A stretch of 64,000 bases of DNA from Streptococcus pantholopis (GTDB taxonomy: Bacteria > Bacillota > Bacilli > Lactobacillales > Streptococcaceae). The stretch lies in contig NZ_CP014699.1 in the NCBI RefSeq assembly GCF_001642085.1, positions 682,001 to 746,000 on the forward strand, read 5' to 3'. The notes under the pieces were generated by a model. It did no database searches. It was given only the letters and a program-made list of their open reading frames with translations, and had not been told where the DNA came from. Positions 16,505 to 26,058 of the stretch are shown one piece after another; the first letter of the stretch is position 1; every line of letters starts with the position of its first letter. The position numbers were made by a program, and so were the translations under genes.

Positions 16505-17251
16505 ATGTACCAAGAACAGCGTTTAAGGAAAATTCTGGAAATATTGGCGAAACGGGGGGAGCTGTCTGCTAAAAAAGCTATGGAAGAGCTGCAGGTTTCC
16601 AGAGATACTGTTCGGCGTGACTTTGCGCTTTTAGCACAGCAGCACAGAGTTAAGCGAACACATGGCGGTATTTTGCCTATCCTTGAACCATCTCTGATTC
16701 CTGCTTTTAAAGAGCGTTTAGAGGAACTGAATGAGGAGAAGGAGAGAATGGCACAGATGGCCTTGCCTTTTCTCAAACAGGGAGGCTATTATTTTTTTGA
16801 TGTTTCAACCAGTCTGCTGCGTCTAGCCCAATTGACAGATTTGCCCCTTACTGTCTATTCGCATTCTCTGGACAATGCCCTTGTTTTTTCGGAAAAGGAG
16901 CAAATCGATTTTCACTTACTTGGAGGGCGTTTTTATGTTGCTAATCGTTTCTACTTTTCCTTAAAAGAAGCAGAACTGCTTCGATCGCTTCACTTAGATA
17001 TAGCTTTTATTGGAGCTGCCGGCCTCCGAGGTGGAGAAGTGAGTTTTTCGGATGTCGAAGATGTGCAGGTCAAAGCTCTGGCTCTCAAACGGGCACAAAC
17101 CAAGGTTCTGATTGCCGAGGCAGGGAAGTGGGAGCGGCAAGGGCCACATGTCCTGTGTTCCTTAGCAGACTTTGATTATTTGATTTGTGACAGGAAACCT
17201 GATAAAGCCCTTCTAGACAGTATAGGCCGTCAGACACAGGTCCTTTACTAA
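16505..17251 (+). CDS. DeoR/GlpR family regulator
   Basis: A 248-residue sugar-responsive repressor. The N-terminal HTH covers about residues 3-57: QRLRKILEILAKRGELSAKK, then LQVSRDTVRRDFALLA, and VKRTHGG, the family hallmark. The C-terminal sensor is a DeoRC domain with DVSTSLLRLA and FIGAAGL. AGGAGAG precedes the ATG. It is followed after 47 nt by a HAD phosphatase gene with which it probably forms an operon. DeoR regulators usually respond to a phosphosugar, which would fit a neighbouring sugar phosphatase. Confidence 0.85.
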   Translation: MYQEQRLRKILEILAKRGELSAKKAMEELQVSRDTVRRDFALLAQQHRVKRTHGGILPILEPSLIPAFKERLEELNEEKERMAQMALPFLKQGGYYFFDVSTSLLRLAQLTDLPLTVYSHSLDNALVFSEKEQIDFHLLGGRFYVANRFYFSLKEAELLRSLHLDIAFIGAAGLRGGEVSFSDVEDVQVKALALKRAQTKVLIAEAGKWERQGPHVLCSLADFDYLICDRKPDKALLDSIGRQTQVLY

Positions 17252-17298
17252 TATTATACTATTTACCCAATAAGGATTTTTGCTACTAAGGAGATATT

Positions 17299-18120
17299 AT
17301 GACTGAGGTAAAATTGATTATCAGCGATATTGACGGTACGATTTTGGACAGCCAGCACCAATTGGACAGTGGGTTAAAGGGAGCTGTTGCAGAGCTAAAA
17401 GAGAGAGGAATCCCCTTTATTCTGGCTTCGGCCAGATCGCCTTACGGGATGGCTCCTTTAGCACAAGCCTTAGGACTTGAAGGAGTTCCAATGGCTTGCT
17501 ACAACGGGGCATTGATTGTTCAAAAATACAAAGACAGCTATCAATTCGTCTACGAAAATCCCTTAGACAAAGGAGAAGTCAGCAGTCTTCTGCAACTACT
17601 GAAAGATGATTTCCCTCAAATATCAGTCAATTGTTACGCAGGAACCGATTGGCTGGTTGAAAAAAAAGATAAGTGGGTCTCGCTGGAAGCAGGCATTACA
17701 GGAGAAATGCCTGTTGTGACTGATTTTACTGATTTTCTCAGCCGGCAGACTGTTTCTGTACATAAGCTGCTTTTAATTGCAGAAGCAGAGGAAATTCAAA
17801 ATCTCTACCAATTGTTGAATAAGCAGCTCTTTAAATATATTCACTGCTATTTGTCAAAGGATAATTACCTGGAAGTGACAGCAAAGACTGTTTCAAAAGA
17901 CAGAGCACTTAGAGAATTGGCTGCTTATTACCATCTTAATCTTGAACAGACGATGGCAATCGGCGATAACTTCAATGATATGCCCATGTTAGAGTCAGCA
18001 GGACTTGGCGTGGCTATGGGCAATGCACCGCAGACCGTTAGAGAGAGGGCAGATGCTATTGCTGAAAGCAATGATCAAAACGGTGTTTCATCTGCCATTG
18101 CCGACTATGTTCTTCGTTAA
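17299..18120 (+). CDS. Cof-type HAD phosphatase
   Basis: A 273-residue HAD phosphatase. Motif I is ISDIDGTILDS (about 8-18), motif II is LASARSPYG, motif III is VSKDRAL, and motif IV is IGDNFNDMPML followed by GVAMGNAP. A C2 cap sits between motifs II and III. It is a paralogue of the enzyme at 14132. TAAGGAGA precedes ATG 17299. The gene follows the DeoR regulator and faces the thioesterase gene. The substrate is unknown; the family dephosphorylates sugar phosphates, PLP or FMN. Confidence 0.85.
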   Translation: MTEVKLIISDIDGTILDSQHQLDSGLKGAVAELKERGIPFILASARSPYGMAPLAQALGLEGVPMACYNGALIVQKYKDSYQFVYENPLDKGEVSSLLQLLKDDFPQISVNCYAGTDWLVEKKDKWVSLEAGITGEMPVVTDFTDFLSRQTVSVHKLLLIAEAEEIQNLYQLLNKQLFKYIHCYLSKDNYLEVTAKTVSKDRALRELAAYYHLNLEQTMAIGDNFNDMPMLESAGLGVAMGNAPQTVRERADAIAESNDQNGVSSAIADYVLR

Positions 18121-18160
18121 AATCGGAAGGAAAAGTTTAGGAAATCGGAGCCCTGGCGGC

Positions 18161-18520
18161 CTAGTAAAATTTAGCGATGAATCTGTCTTGGTCTACAGCT
18201 ACGCGTGTGTGTTCTGCCTTACCAATGAGTTCCTCTCCTTCATAAGCAGCAATTGAAAAATGGTACTGCCGCCCTTTCCGAGTCATCTGTCTGATAATAA
18301 TTCGAATATCTGTTCCGATTGGACTGGCTGCTAAATGCTCAATAGATATGGCCGAACCAACACTTGTTTCATTCTCTTTTAGCTGCGGCTGCAGATGAGT
18401 AAAAGCCGTGTTTTCCATGAAGGCAACTAAAGCCGGTGTAGCAAGAACCTCCAGTTCTCCTGATTCCATGCTTTTAGCAGAATCTTTAGATTCTGTGTGA
18501 TAAATTTTCTGAAATAACAT
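18161..18520 (-). CDS. FlK-like hot-dog thioesterase
   Basis: A 119-residue single hot-dog domain protein of the fluoroacetyl-CoA thioesterase-like family. Typical residues are VLATPALVAFMENTA with the catalytic-type Glu, GSAISIEHLAASPIG and the end KAEHTRVAVD. It probably hydrolyses acyl-CoA or acyl-ACP. I choose ATG 18520 because AAGGAG then lies about 9 nt upstream. ATG 18529 would start almost inside the ribosome site. The ribosome site directly follows a palindromic element (site 2) in the 5' leader. Confidence 0.75.
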   Translation of the reverse strand: MLFQKIYHTESKDSAKSMESGELEVLATPALVAFMENTAFTHLQPQLKENETSVGSAISIEHLAASPIGTDIRIIIRQMTRKGRQYHFSIAAYEGEELIGKAEHTRVAVDQDRFIAKFY

Positions 18521-18540
18521 TAGTAACATCTCCTTTAAAT

Positions 18541-18808
18541 AAGATACAAAGGGCGTTTAAAAGCTCACAGCAAAAATGGCGGTAAGCCAGAAATCTTTGA
18601 TTTCGTAGGCAAACCCCTGCCAGAACGACTAGAAAGGTGCGGTCGACTGTTAAGGCGACAAAGCCTTTAGACGGCTACGGCTAGCTAACTTGAAAGCAAT
18701 TCTAAACTTAGCCATATCTTTTTTGCACACTTAGCCCGTGTTCAATTAACAAGATACAAAGCCCGTTTAGGGCGGTTCAGTTCCGATGAGATACAAAGCC
18801 CGTGAAGA
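18541..18808 (-). repeat. Modular palindromic element, site 2 (upstream of thioesterase)
   Basis: Read on the minus strand it has the left arm CACGGGCTAAG, a 105-bp-type module as apex, and the right arm TTTTAAACGCCC then TTTGTATCTT. That ends 5 nt before AAGGAG of the thioesterase gene. Here the closing arms are GGGC (left) and GCCC (right), the reverse of the usual order, yet still complementary. To the right lies a collapsed second unit with two linkers only about 33 bp apart (18750-18808). Confidence 0.85.
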
Positions 18809-18952
18809 GGCAGAAAAATAATTTTATTTTAAACAGAAAGCACGGAGCAATATTTTCTGCCGAGTGAAGTCTGATGGGCGGCTGAGATTTGCTTAATTGC
18901 TGCTTTCGTGTTAAGATAGAAATGTTTAAATCATTATGAAGAGGTGGTAAAA

Positions 18953-19081
18953 TTGGCATTTGGTGATAATGGACCACGTAAAAAAACGGCTTTTGAAAAA
19001 TTAACATTATTTGTTGTCATTTTGATGGTTCTTGTGACTGTCGGCGGTATTTTGATTAGTGCTTTGAGTGTCCTGCTGTAA
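18953..19081 (+). CDS. DUF4044 small membrane protein
   Basis: A 42-residue protein read from TTG 18953, with GAGGTGG 7-11 nt upstream, to TAA 19081. A polar start GDNGPRKKTAFEKLT is followed by one transmembrane helix, LFVVILMVLVTVGGILISAL. This matches the short DUF4044 proteins that I recall as a neighbour of obg in streptococci. Function unknown. The non-ATG start and small size make it easy to miss. Confidence 0.75.
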   Translation: MAFGDNGPRKKTAFEKLTLFVVILMVLVTVGGILISALSVLL

Positions 19082-19248
19082 GCAAAACCGTCAGCGACTG
19101 GAGCGATTGCCATTTTAAAATAGACTTGGATGGTTAAATGACAGGCAGAAAGTGGTTTTGAAAGTTCCGGAGGTTCATCCGGTTTCCGACTATTTCTGCT
19201 GTGTTTTTTTGTCTTCTAAGAAACAGAAAAAAAGAAGGAATAAAATAG

Positions 19249-20565
19249 ATGAGTATGTTTTTAGATACGGCTGCTGTAAAAGTGAAAGCCGGCCAAGGCG
19301 GCGATGGCATGGTGGCTTTCCGCCGTGAAAAATATGTTGCTAACGGCGGTCCTTGGGGAGGAGACGGCGGCCGGGGTGGCAATGTTATTTTTAAAGTGGA
19401 CGAGGGGCTGCGAACTCTGATGGATTTCCGCTATAATCGCCACTTTAAAGCTAAGCCCGGTGAAAAAGGAATGACCAAGGGAATGCACGGACGAGGAGCC
19501 GAGGATTTGATTGTACCTGTCCCGCAGGGAACAACTGTTCGTGATGCAAAAACTGGCAAAGTTCTTGCCGATCTTGTCCGCAGGGATCAGGAATTTACTG
19601 TAGCACATGGCGGCCGAGGGGGGCGCGGGAATATACGCTTTGCGACACCTCGCAATCCGGCACCTGAAATCTCAGAAAACGGGGAGCCCGGTGAAGAGCG
19701 TGAATTGGAGCTTGAATTAAAGATACTGGCAGATGTGGGCCTGGTTGGTTTCCCCTCAGTCGGGAAATCCACCTTGCTTAGTGTTGTTACAGCCGCCCAG
19801 CCTAAAATCGGTGCTTACCATTTTACGACCATTGTTCCTAATCTGGGTATGGTTCGTACAAAATCGGGCGAAAGTTTTGCGATGGCGGATTTGCCGGGAC
19901 TGATTGAGGGTGCCAGCCAAGGGGTTGGTCTTGGAACACAGTTTTTGCGACATATTGAAAGAACACGGGTGATACTGCATGTGCTTGATATGTCTGCAGG
20001 AGAAGGACGTGATCCCTATGAAGATTATTTGGCTATCAATAAGGAGCTGAAATCCTATAATCTTCGTCTTGCAGAGCGTCCGCAGATTATTGTAGCCAAT
20101 AAAATGGATATGCCTCAGGCAGCTGAACAGCTGGAAATTTTTCGAAAAAAATTAGCTGCTGCATATGATGAATTTGCTGATCAACCTCTGATTTTTCCAA
20201 TTTCCGGTTTGACACATCAAGGGCTGGAAAATCTGATGGAAGCAACAGCAGAATTGCTGGATAAAACACCTGACTTTCCTCTGTACAGCGACGCTGATAT
20301 GGCTCAGACCGAAACATATTACGGTTTTTCAGCTGATGATGAACATCCTTTTGATATTTCCCGCACTGACGATGCCGCTTGGGTATTATCAGGTGAGAAA
20401 TTAGAAAAGCTTTTTGTGATGACCAATATGGAGCGCGACGAAGCTATTATGAAATTTTCCCGCCAGCTGCGTGCCATGGGGGTTGATGAAGCTTTGCGCA
20501 GCCGCGGAGCTAAGGACGGTGATACCGTACGTATCGGCAGTTTTGAATTTGAATTTGTTGACTGA
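19249..20565 (+). CDS. obg: GTPase Obg (CgtA)
   Basis: A 438-residue ribosome-associated essential GTPase for 50S assembly and stress control. The glycine-rich OBG fold is residues 1-158, with repeated GG motifs such as [10 protein letters not shown] and HGGRGGRGN. The G domain has G1 GFPSVGKST (about 166-174), G3 DLPGLIEGA (about 212-220) and G4 NKMD (about 283-286). The C-terminal OCT domain (about 350-430) ends [22 protein letters not shown] precedes the ATG. A small conserved gene follows at 20626. Confidence 0.97.
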   Translation: MSMFLDTAAVKVKAGQGGDGMVAFRREKYVANGGPWGGDGGRGGNVIFKVDEGLRTLMDFRYNRHFKAKPGEKGMTKGMHGRGAEDLIVPVPQGTTVRDAKTGKVLADLVRRDQEFTVAHGGRGGRGNIRFATPRNPAPEISENGEPGEERELELELKILADVGLVGFPSVGKSTLLSVVTAAQPKIGAYHFTTIVPNLGMVRTKSGESFAMADLPGLIEGASQGVGLGTQFLRHIERTRVILHVLDMSAGEGRDPYEDYLAINKELKSYNLRLAERPQIIVANKMDMPQAAEQLEIFRKKLAAAYDEFADQPLIFPISGLTHQGLENLMEATAELLDKTPDFPLYSDADMAQTETYYGFSADDEHPFDISRTDDAAWVLSGEKLEKLFVMTNMERDEAIMKFSRQLRAMGVDEALRSRGAKDGDTVRIGSFEFEFVD

Positions 20566-20625
20566 TATTCAGCCAGCTTAAGGTATTCAGTTTTAGCTAT
20601 GAACTTAAAATGAAAAGGGGGCTTT

Positions 20626-20802
20626 ATGGGGGATAAACCGATATCATTTAGGGACAAGGACGGAAATTTTGTTTCAGCAGCAGATGTTTGGAATGCAGAG
20701 AAATTAGAAGAGCTTTTTAATAAACTCAATCCTAATCGCAAAATTCGCTTGGAAAAAGAGAAGAGAAGAGAAGAAGAAACCGGGAAGCAGCAGGATCCTT
20801 GA
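20626..20802 (+). CDS. Small charged hypothetical protein downstream of obg
   Basis: A 58-residue protein from ATG 20626 to TGA 20802, with AAAGGGGG 6-7 nt upstream. The first half reads ISFRDKDGNFVSAADVWNAE and the second half is a strongly charged helix (RKIRLEKEKRREEE). The clear ribosome site, 60-nt distance from obg and protein-like sequence support a real gene, probably co-transcribed with obg. Function unknown. Confidence 0.65.
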   Translation: MGDKPISFRDKDGNFVSAADVWNAEKLEELFNKLNPNRKIRLEKEKRREEETGKQQDP

Positions 20803-20829
20803 CCCAAGGCAGGCTGGATTTCCGGCTTT

Positions 20830-22347
20830 TTACTTCTTTATCAATCCTTTTTCAGTCAGCTGGTAGCTTATTTGGGGAACATGGCTGATATAGCTGCGGT
20901 CATGAGAAACACTGATGATACAGCCTGGGTAGGTTTTTAGAACTTGCCGGATAGATTTCTGTGAAGTGGGTGAGAAACTGCGGGTGGGTTCATCCAGCAG
21001 TAGAATTTTGTACCGGTTGAGCAGCATCTGAGCGAGGAGGAGTTTTGCTTTTTGTCCGCCTGAGAGTTTATTTACAGGCTGATAAATGTCCTCATAATTG
21101 AACTGTAAACTGGAAAGGTAGGTCAGTACCTGCTCTTTTTGGTGTCTTCTGCCGCAAAATTCCAGAGCTGTTTCTTGACCATCCCAGATCTCATCATAAT
21201 TTTGCGGCATGTATCCAATAGACAAAGTGCCCTTTTGCTCTTTAAGCTCTTGGTAAATATGTTTTAACAAGCAGGTTTTGCCGATACCATTGCGCCCGGT
21301 AATGACAATTTTATCCTGTCCATATACCGTGAGGTTGATAGGAATGGTTTTTCCTGTTTGAGGCAAGGACAGCAGTTCGTGTTCATAGCAGAGAATTTTC
21401 TTTCCAGCCGGCAACGGCTGCAGTTTTTGAAAATCAATATGAATGGTGTCTGTTTGGTAAGGAGCGGGGCCTTTTTGTCTGTTCTCTCGTTCAAAGCGCT
21501 TTTGCTGAGCCTTCAGGGCTTTCATTTTTTTGGCTAAGAGCCGGCCTTCAATGTCATTTCGTGTCTGATTGAGAGCATGGTGAACGGCAGACTGAGAGCG
21601 CCTGAGTTTAGAAAGCTGCTTGTTTCTTTCCTGTTTTTCTTTTTTGGCCAGCGCGTTTTCTTTAGCAAATTGCCTTTGTCTATCAGTCACATAATCCAGA
21701 TAGCGGCTTTTTTTCGTATGTACTAGAGCTTGTTTTTTCTTTTTATGGTGTTCTAAATGAATAATTTTATTAGCAGTTTTTGCCAGTAAATGCTCATCAT
21801 GAGAAATAAAAATAATGGTTTGCTGGCTTTGTTGGATGGTATTTTGCAGCCATTCTAAACTGTCCAAGTCCAGATCATTAGCCGGTTCATCAAGAAGAAT
21901 CAAATCTGAGGGTGTCGAAAAGAGCTTTATAAGCTGCAGCTTCAGCCTCTCCCCTCCTGAAAGACTGCCGATAGTTTGGGAAGAATCAAAATGTGTACTG
22001 TCAAAACCCAGCTCGTTAGCAAGTTGGAAGCAGCGGTTAAAATCAAAAAAACTGTCAGTCTTAGAATTGTAAAGATAGGAAAAGCAATCTTTGTTCTGTT
22101 CTGCTGCCGGCATCTGCTGGGGCAAATAGCTAATATTCTGAAATGAATGACTGATTTGGCCATGGACGTCTGCATACTCTTTGATACTTTCAGGATCAAA
22201 GAGGTAAGAGAGCAAAGTGGATTTTCCTACCCCTTCCTGACCAATCAGAGCGACCTTATCTCCTTTTTGAATGCTGACAGTCAGATCAGGGACTAGTACA
22301 GCGGCTGTACGGCGGTGCTTTATTGTTAAATGGTTAAGTTGCAGCAT
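20830..22347 (-). CDS. ABC-F ribosomal protection ATPase (Lsa/Vga-like)
   Basis: A 505-residue soluble protein with two ABC ATPase domains and no membrane segments. Domain 1 has Walker A GQEGVGKST (about 36-44), signature LSGGERLKLQ and Walker B LILLDEPANDLD. Domain 2 has GRNGIGKTC, LSGGQKAKLL and LLLDEPTRSFSP. The last form, in place of the usual DEPTNHLD, recalls the antibiotic-resistance ABC-F group (Lsa, Vga). The long basic linker between domains (QERNKQLSKLRRSQSAVHHA and on) would reach the peptidyl-transferase centre. Such proteins displace lincosamides, streptogramin A or pleuromutilins from the ribosome. The start is ATG 22347. It has a long leader with a leader peptide and attenuator-like hairpins. 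Confidence 0.85.
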   Translation of the reverse strand: MLQLNHLTIKHRRTAAVLVPDLTVSIQKGDKVALIGQEGVGKSTLLSYLFDPESIKEYADVHGQISHSFQNISYLPQQMPAAEQNKDCFSYLYNSKTDSFFDFNRCFQLANELGFDSTHFDSSQTIGSLSGGERLKLQLIKLFSTPSDLILLDEPANDLDLDSLEWLQNTIQQSQQTIIFISHDEHLLAKTANKIIHLEHHKKKKQALVHTKKSRYLDYVTDRQRQFAKENALAKKEKQERNKQLSKLRRSQSAVHHALNQTRNDIEGRLLAKKMKALKAQQKRFERENRQKGPAPYQTDTIHIDFQKLQPLPAGKKILCYEHELLSLPQTGKTIPINLTVYGQDKIVITGRNGIGKTCLLKHIYQELKEQKGTLSIGYMPQNYDEIWDGQETALEFCGRRHQKEQVLTYLSSLQFNYEDIYQPVNKLSGGQKAKLLLAQMLLNRYKILLLDEPTRSFSPTSQKSIRQVLKTYPGCIISVSHDRSYISHVPQISYQLTEKGLIKK

Positions 22348-22469
22348 AGCTATTCTCACTTTCTTTCAAACACTGTCTAGCCTGATGAGCAGCAGCTAAT
22401 TTTGGCCGTGACAGGTTTTTGCGATAGAAAAACTCTCCTACCTGACAAGTAGAAGAGTAAAGTGAGGCT

Positions 22470-22504
22470 ATAAAAACAAGCCTTTACTATCTAAGTAAAG
22501 CTGA
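22470..22504 (-). terminator. Second hairpin in the ABC-F leader
   Basis: On the minus strand CTTTACTTAGATAGTAAAG is a 7-bp stem followed by GCTTGTTTTTAT. It lies between the first attenuator and the ABC-F start, so it may act as a second termination or antitermination element. Confidence 0.5.
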
Positions 22505-22506
22505 CT

Positions 22507-22594
22507 AAAAAAATTAAAGCGCACACTAAAAAACTAAACTTGTTCAGGTAAGCCTAACAAAAGATTAGCTTTTTGCTGTCCATGGCGCTTTATT
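22507..22594 (-). promoter_or_regulatory. Attenuator around the ABC-F leader peptide
   Basis: TAAAGCGC just before the leader-peptide start pairs with GCGCTTTA 62 nt later, which is followed directly by ATTTTTTT. The leader peptide lies in the loop. Inside, AAGCTAA...TTAGGCTT can form a competing hairpin. A ribosome stalled on the leader would cover the 5' arm and prevent termination, the classic drug-inducible scheme. The scheme is inferred; the arms and T run are visible. Confidence 0.7.
22554..22583 (-). CDS. Leader peptide of the ABC-F gene
   Basis: A 9-codon reading frame (MDSKKLIFC, stop TAG) preceded by AAGGAGG at 22602-22596. It sits about 230 nt upstream of the ABC-F start and within the loop of the attenuator. 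Short leaders of this kind control many ribosome-protection genes. Translation is inferred from the perfect ribosome site, though the 12-nt spacing is long. Confidence 0.6.
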   Translation of the reverse strand: MDSKKLIFC

Positions 22595-22618
22595 TCCTCC
22601 TTAAGATTCACTACTTTA

Positions 22619-22647
22619 AGTATAGCAGATGATGAAAGCGGTGTCAA
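22619..22647 (-). promoter_or_regulatory. Promoter of the ABC-F gene
   Basis: On the minus strand TTGACA (22647-22642), 17-nt spacer, TATACT (22624-22619). This places the transcript start near 22612, giving a leader of about 265 nt. The stretch 22648-22826 shows nothing else. Confidence 0.8.
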
Positions 22648-22826
22648 TATTTTGCTGCAGGAAAGCAAAAAATCTTTTTCGTCTGGGATAAGGAGCACAG
22701 CAGGGCTGAAATATAACTTGCAGCAGTTGTGAAAATTATGCAGCCGTTGGTTTTACAAAAGCTTTCAGCCTGATAGAAAAAGAGATATCAAAATATTATA
22801 TTAAGCAAAGTCCTATAAGTACAAAT

Positions 22827-22861
22827 AAAAGGCCCCGTCCTTAAAAGTGACGAAGTCCTTT
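22827..22861 (-). terminator. Terminator of glnPQ
   Basis: On the minus strand AAAGGACTTCGTC...GACGGGGCCTTTT followed by ATTT, 17 nt after the glnQ stop. Confidence 0.7.
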
Positions 22862-22877
22862 GCATCAATTTTTATTA

Positions 22878-23618
22878 TCAGACATTTAAAACTTTGTTTA
22901 GAAAATCTTGCAGGCGAGGGTGTTTAGGCTGGTCAAAGATTTCCTCAGGGCTGCCGTCTTCTAAGAATTCACCGCCGTCGGTAAAAATCACACGGTTAGC
23001 CACTTGACGGGCAAAACCCATTTCGTGTGTGACAATCAGCATTGTCATGCCTTGATGGGCTAAATCCTTCATAACATTGAGAACATCACCGACCATTTCG
23101 GGGTCTAGAGCAGATGTCGGTTCATCAAAAAGCATGATAGCAGGGTTCATGGCTAAACTGCGGGCAATAGCCACCCGCTGTTTCTGACCTCCTGATAAGC
23201 TGTCCGGCTTCGCATCCGCCTTTTCAACTAAGCCGACTTTTTCCAGCAGCTCCATGCCGACCTTTTCCGCCTCTTCCTGAGAGTACTTTCCCAGCTCTAC
23301 AGGGGCAAAACAAATATTTTCAAGGACGGTCATATGAGGGAAAAGGTTAAAATGCTGGAATACCATCCCAATATTTTCACGTGCTTTGTCAACATCAGTG
23401 TTTTTATCCGACAGCTCATAGCCGTCTACAATAACTTTCCCGCTGGTAATACTTTCAAGGAGGTTAAGGGTCCGCAGAAAAGTAGATTTCCCCGAACCAG
23501 AGGGACCGATAATGCAGACAACATCACCTTCATAGAACTGCGTTGTAATGCCTTTTAAAACTTCATTATCTCCAAAAGATTTATGGAGGTCCTGAACATC
23601 AATTTTTAATTCTGCCAT
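22878..23618 (-). CDS. glnQ: Glutamine/amino-acid ABC transporter ATPase
   Basis: A 246-residue ATP-binding subunit of a polar amino-acid importer. Walker A is GPSGSGKST (about 38-46), the Q-loop is in [13 protein letters not shown], the signature is [15 protein letters not shown], Walker B is [14 protein letters not shown] and the H-loop is VTHEMGFA. It powers the GlnP subunit encoded just upstream; the GlnP stop and GlnQ start share a base. High similarity to the GlnQ/ArtP class makes glutamine/glutamate the likely cargo. No separate binding protein gene is needed because GlnP carries two binding domains. Confidence 0.92.
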   Translation of the reverse strand: MAELKIDVQDLHKSFGDNEVLKGITTQFYEGDVVCIIGPSGSGKSTFLRTLNLLESITSGKVIVDGYELSDKNTDVDKARENIGMVFQHFNLFPHMTVLENICFAPVELGKYSQEEAEKVGMELLEKVGLVEKADAKPDSLSGGQKQRVAIARSLAMNPAIMLFDEPTSALDPEMVGDVLNVMKDLAHQGMTMLIVTHEMGFARQVANRVIFTDGGEFLEDGSPEEIFDQPKHPRLQDFLNKVLNV

Positions 23619-25795
23619 TATTTTAACCTCTTTTCTAAACGTCTGGCTAAGCGTGTTAACAGCGTAATCATTACAAGGTAGATAATTGCCAGGATCGCAT
23701 ACATACGGAAGGATTGATAGTTGCGGGCAATGATGATTTTACCGGTTTGAAAGAGCTCAATCAGGCCAATAGCCGAGACAATCGTCGTATCTTTCAGTGA
23801 GATAACAAACTGATTAATGAAGTTGGGCAGCATCAGTTTAACAGCCTGCGGCAGAATAACTTTTCGCATTGTTGTTCCGTAGGAAATCCCCAAACTGCGA
23901 CTGGCTTCCATCTGTCCTATAGGAACGGCCTCAATACCGCCGCGGACAATTTCTGCAATGTAGGCTCCGCCGTTGAGCGACAGCGCAATAGTTGCTGCCA
24001 AAAAGTCATTGATCGGGCTTTGATTGCCTGTAATCGATTCAATTAAATTGGGAATTCCCCAGAAAATAAAGGCTGCTACAATCATCAGAGGGATACCGCG
24101 GATAACATCAACAAAAACAGACGCGATGGTTCGCAGAGTTTGGCTAGGCGTAACAGCCATCATCCCAACAATAATGCCGATAATCATTGCACAGGCAAAA
24201 GATACTAGAGTTAGCATCAGCGTTGTTCCCAAACCGGATAGGAGCTGGCCGTAGTTATTGGCGATTAAACCAAAAATAGTTGATTCATCTACCGTACTGT
24301 CCTCTGCCTTATCATTATTAGTTTCTGATCCCAGATACTTATCAATAATTTCATCATACTGTCCGGACTCTTTAAGAGCTGCTAAACCGTTATTAAACAT
24401 TTCTATCAGCTCTGGATTGCTGCCTTTTTTTACAGCAAAACCATACTCTCCAGATTTTTCCCCTTTGATTGGAGTATCAAAGTTCCGCCCCTGAGAGATA
24501 GCATATTTCAGCACTGCCTCATCATCCATTAAGGCATCGATGGATCCTGAATTTAAACTGTCATACATGGTCGAAGCTTCATCGAAGGCTTTTAAACTGT
24601 ACCCATATTCTGCCGCATGTTCTTCGAGCCAGCTATAGGAAGCTGTCCCGTTTTTAGCACCGACTGTTAAGCCGGCCAGCTCTTCGTAACTGCTGATGTC
24701 ACTGCCGGATTTAACAGCTAAAATGATATTTGATGTGTAATATGAATCCGAGAAATCAAAGATTTTCTTGCGGGCATCAGTAATTGACATACCGGCAATA
24801 ACAGCGTCGGCCTGACTGGACTGAACAGCGTTGAGTGCGGCGTCAAATCCCGGATTGCTGATTTCAATTGTAAAGCCTTGCTGATCAGCGATTGCCTGAA
24901 TTAGCTCCATGTCGATACCGACATATTGACCGCTGTCGTTCTGAAATTCAAAGGGAGCAAATGAAGAGTCGGCAACAATTTTGTAGCTGCTTTTGACTGG
25001 AGTTGCTTTGCTGGACGCATCGCCGGTCGAAGCCAAATTGCTGTTTTCTGTCCCCAGCCATTTAGCCATGATTTCGTCATATGTGCCATCTTCTTTCATG
25101 GATGCAAAAGCCTGATTAAATTCGTCAATAAGATACTCATATTTGCTGCCTTTTTTTACAGCAAAAGCAAAACTTCCGACTTCTTCGCCGTCAATATTGA
25201 TAGCATACTTTTTTCCTTGACTGATAGCATACTGCACAACAGGCTCATCATCCATAGCCGCGTCAATAGAGCCTGAATCAAGACTGTTGTTCATTAGATC
25301 GCTGGTATCAAATGTTTTTAAAGTGAAGCCATACTTATCTTTATTTTTTTCTAAAAATGTCTGAGCTGCTGTCCCGTTCTTAACCCCAACCGTTTTTCCT
25401 TTGAGCTGACTGTAATTTGAAATATTACTGTCATCACGTGTGTAGAGAACGACTGCCGTATCATAGTAAGTGTCTGAAAAGGTAAAAACCTTCTCCCTCT
25501 CCTTAGTAACTGTTGTTCCTGCCATCAAGGCATCAGCTTGTCCAGCCTGAACGGCATTGACTGCAGCATCAAATCCGGGGAAAGTCATATTGATATCCCA
25601 ATTTTGCCGCTTAGCAACTTCATTGATGATATCAACATCAATCCCTTTATAGGTCTGATCGGAATCTTTAAATTCAAACGGAGCATAAGCAGTATCTGAG
25701 ACGATAGAAATCGTTTCAGCCTTCACGGGCATAGCACCTGATATAAAGAATAGTGAGAGCAGTGCCAAAAACAGTGCTTTAAAGTAATTCTTCAT
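23618..25795 (-). CDS. glnP: Fused binding-protein/permease of an amino-acid ABC importer
   Basis: A 725-residue protein with a signal sequence (about 1-26, ending PVKA), two tandem extracellular family-3 solute-binding domains (about 28-260 and 270-492, each beginning [12 protein letters not shown] or [12 protein letters not shown]), and a C-terminal permease of about five helices (510-725) with the EAA loop [11 protein letters not shown]. This is the GlnP type known from lactococci and streptococci, which carries two receptors per subunit for glutamine and related amino acids. GAGAC-type Shine-Dalgarno AAAGGAG precedes ATG 25795. Two near-identical promoters lie upstream. Confidence 0.95.
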   Translation of the reverse strand: MKNYFKALFLALLSLFFISGAMPVKAETISIVSDTAYAPFEFKDSDQTYKGIDVDIINEVAKRQNWDINMTFPGFDAAVNAVQAGQADALMAGTTVTKEREKVFTFSDTYYDTAVVLYTRDDSNISNYSQLKGKTVGVKNGTAAQTFLEKNKDKYGFTLKTFDTSDLMNNSLDSGSIDAAMDDEPVVQYAISQGKKYAINIDGEEVGSFAFAVKKGSKYEYLIDEFNQAFASMKEDGTYDEIMAKWLGTENSNLASTGDASSKATPVKSSYKIVADSSFAPFEFQNDSGQYVGIDMELIQAIADQQGFTIEISNPGFDAALNAVQSSQADAVIAGMSITDARKKIFDFSDSYYTSNIILAVKSGSDISSYEELAGLTVGAKNGTASYSWLEEHAAEYGYSLKAFDEASTMYDSLNSGSIDALMDDEAVLKYAISQGRNFDTPIKGEKSGEYGFAVKKGSNPELIEMFNNGLAALKESGQYDEIIDKYLGSETNNDKAEDSTVDESTIFGLIANNYGQLLSGLGTTLMLTLVSFACAMIIGIIVGMMAVTPSQTLRTIASVFVDVIRGIPLMIVAAFIFWGIPNLIESITGNQSPINDFLAATIALSLNGGAYIAEIVRGGIEAVPIGQMEASRSLGISYGTTMRKVILPQAVKLMLPNFINQFVISLKDTTIVSAIGLIELFQTGKIIIARNYQSFRMYAILAIIYLVMITLLTRLARRLEKRLK

Positions 25796-25824
25796 TTTGG
25801 TCTCCTTTATACAGTATGATTAAA

Positions 25825-25853
25825 ATTATAGCAAAATTCAAAGGATTAGGCAA
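25825..25853 (-). promoter_or_regulatory. glnPQ promoter, proximal copy
   Basis: On the minus strand TTGCCT (25853-25848), 17-nt spacer, TATAAT (25830-25825). It lies 30 nt upstream of the glnP start. Confidence 0.8.
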
Positions 25854-25867
25854 ACACCCACTGTAGA

Positions 25868-25892
25868 TTATGTTATATTTTATCACATAATG
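25868..25892. promoter_or_regulatory. Inverted repeat between the two glnP promoters
   Basis: ATTATGT...ACATAAT with an 11-nt AT-rich centre. A possible regulator site just upstream of the proximal promoter; the protein is unknown. Confidence 0.4.
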
Positions 25893-25964
25893 TAGAGCAG
25901 CAGCATCTTAAACTGCTGTCTGAAAGACTTTTTTAGCTCTATCCTTCTATTAATATATAATTAA

Positions 25965-25993
25965 ATTATAGCAAAATACAAAAGATTAGGCAA
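25965..25993 (-). promoter_or_regulatory. glnPQ promoter, distal duplicated copy
   Basis: TTGCCT, 17-nt spacer, TATAAT again on the minus strand. The 33-bp block 25961-25993 matches 25821-25853 at 30 positions, exactly 140 bp away. Confidence 0.75.
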
Positions 25994-26058
25994 ATTCTTC
26001 TTGAAAAGGTGTCATGTTTTCTGACACAAACCTCAATTCGGTCCTTTTCTCCGCATTA

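Noticed and set aside
25868-25892. CodY box near glnP
   Set aside because: The dyad ATTATGT...ACATAAT does not match AATTTTCWGAAAATT closely enough.
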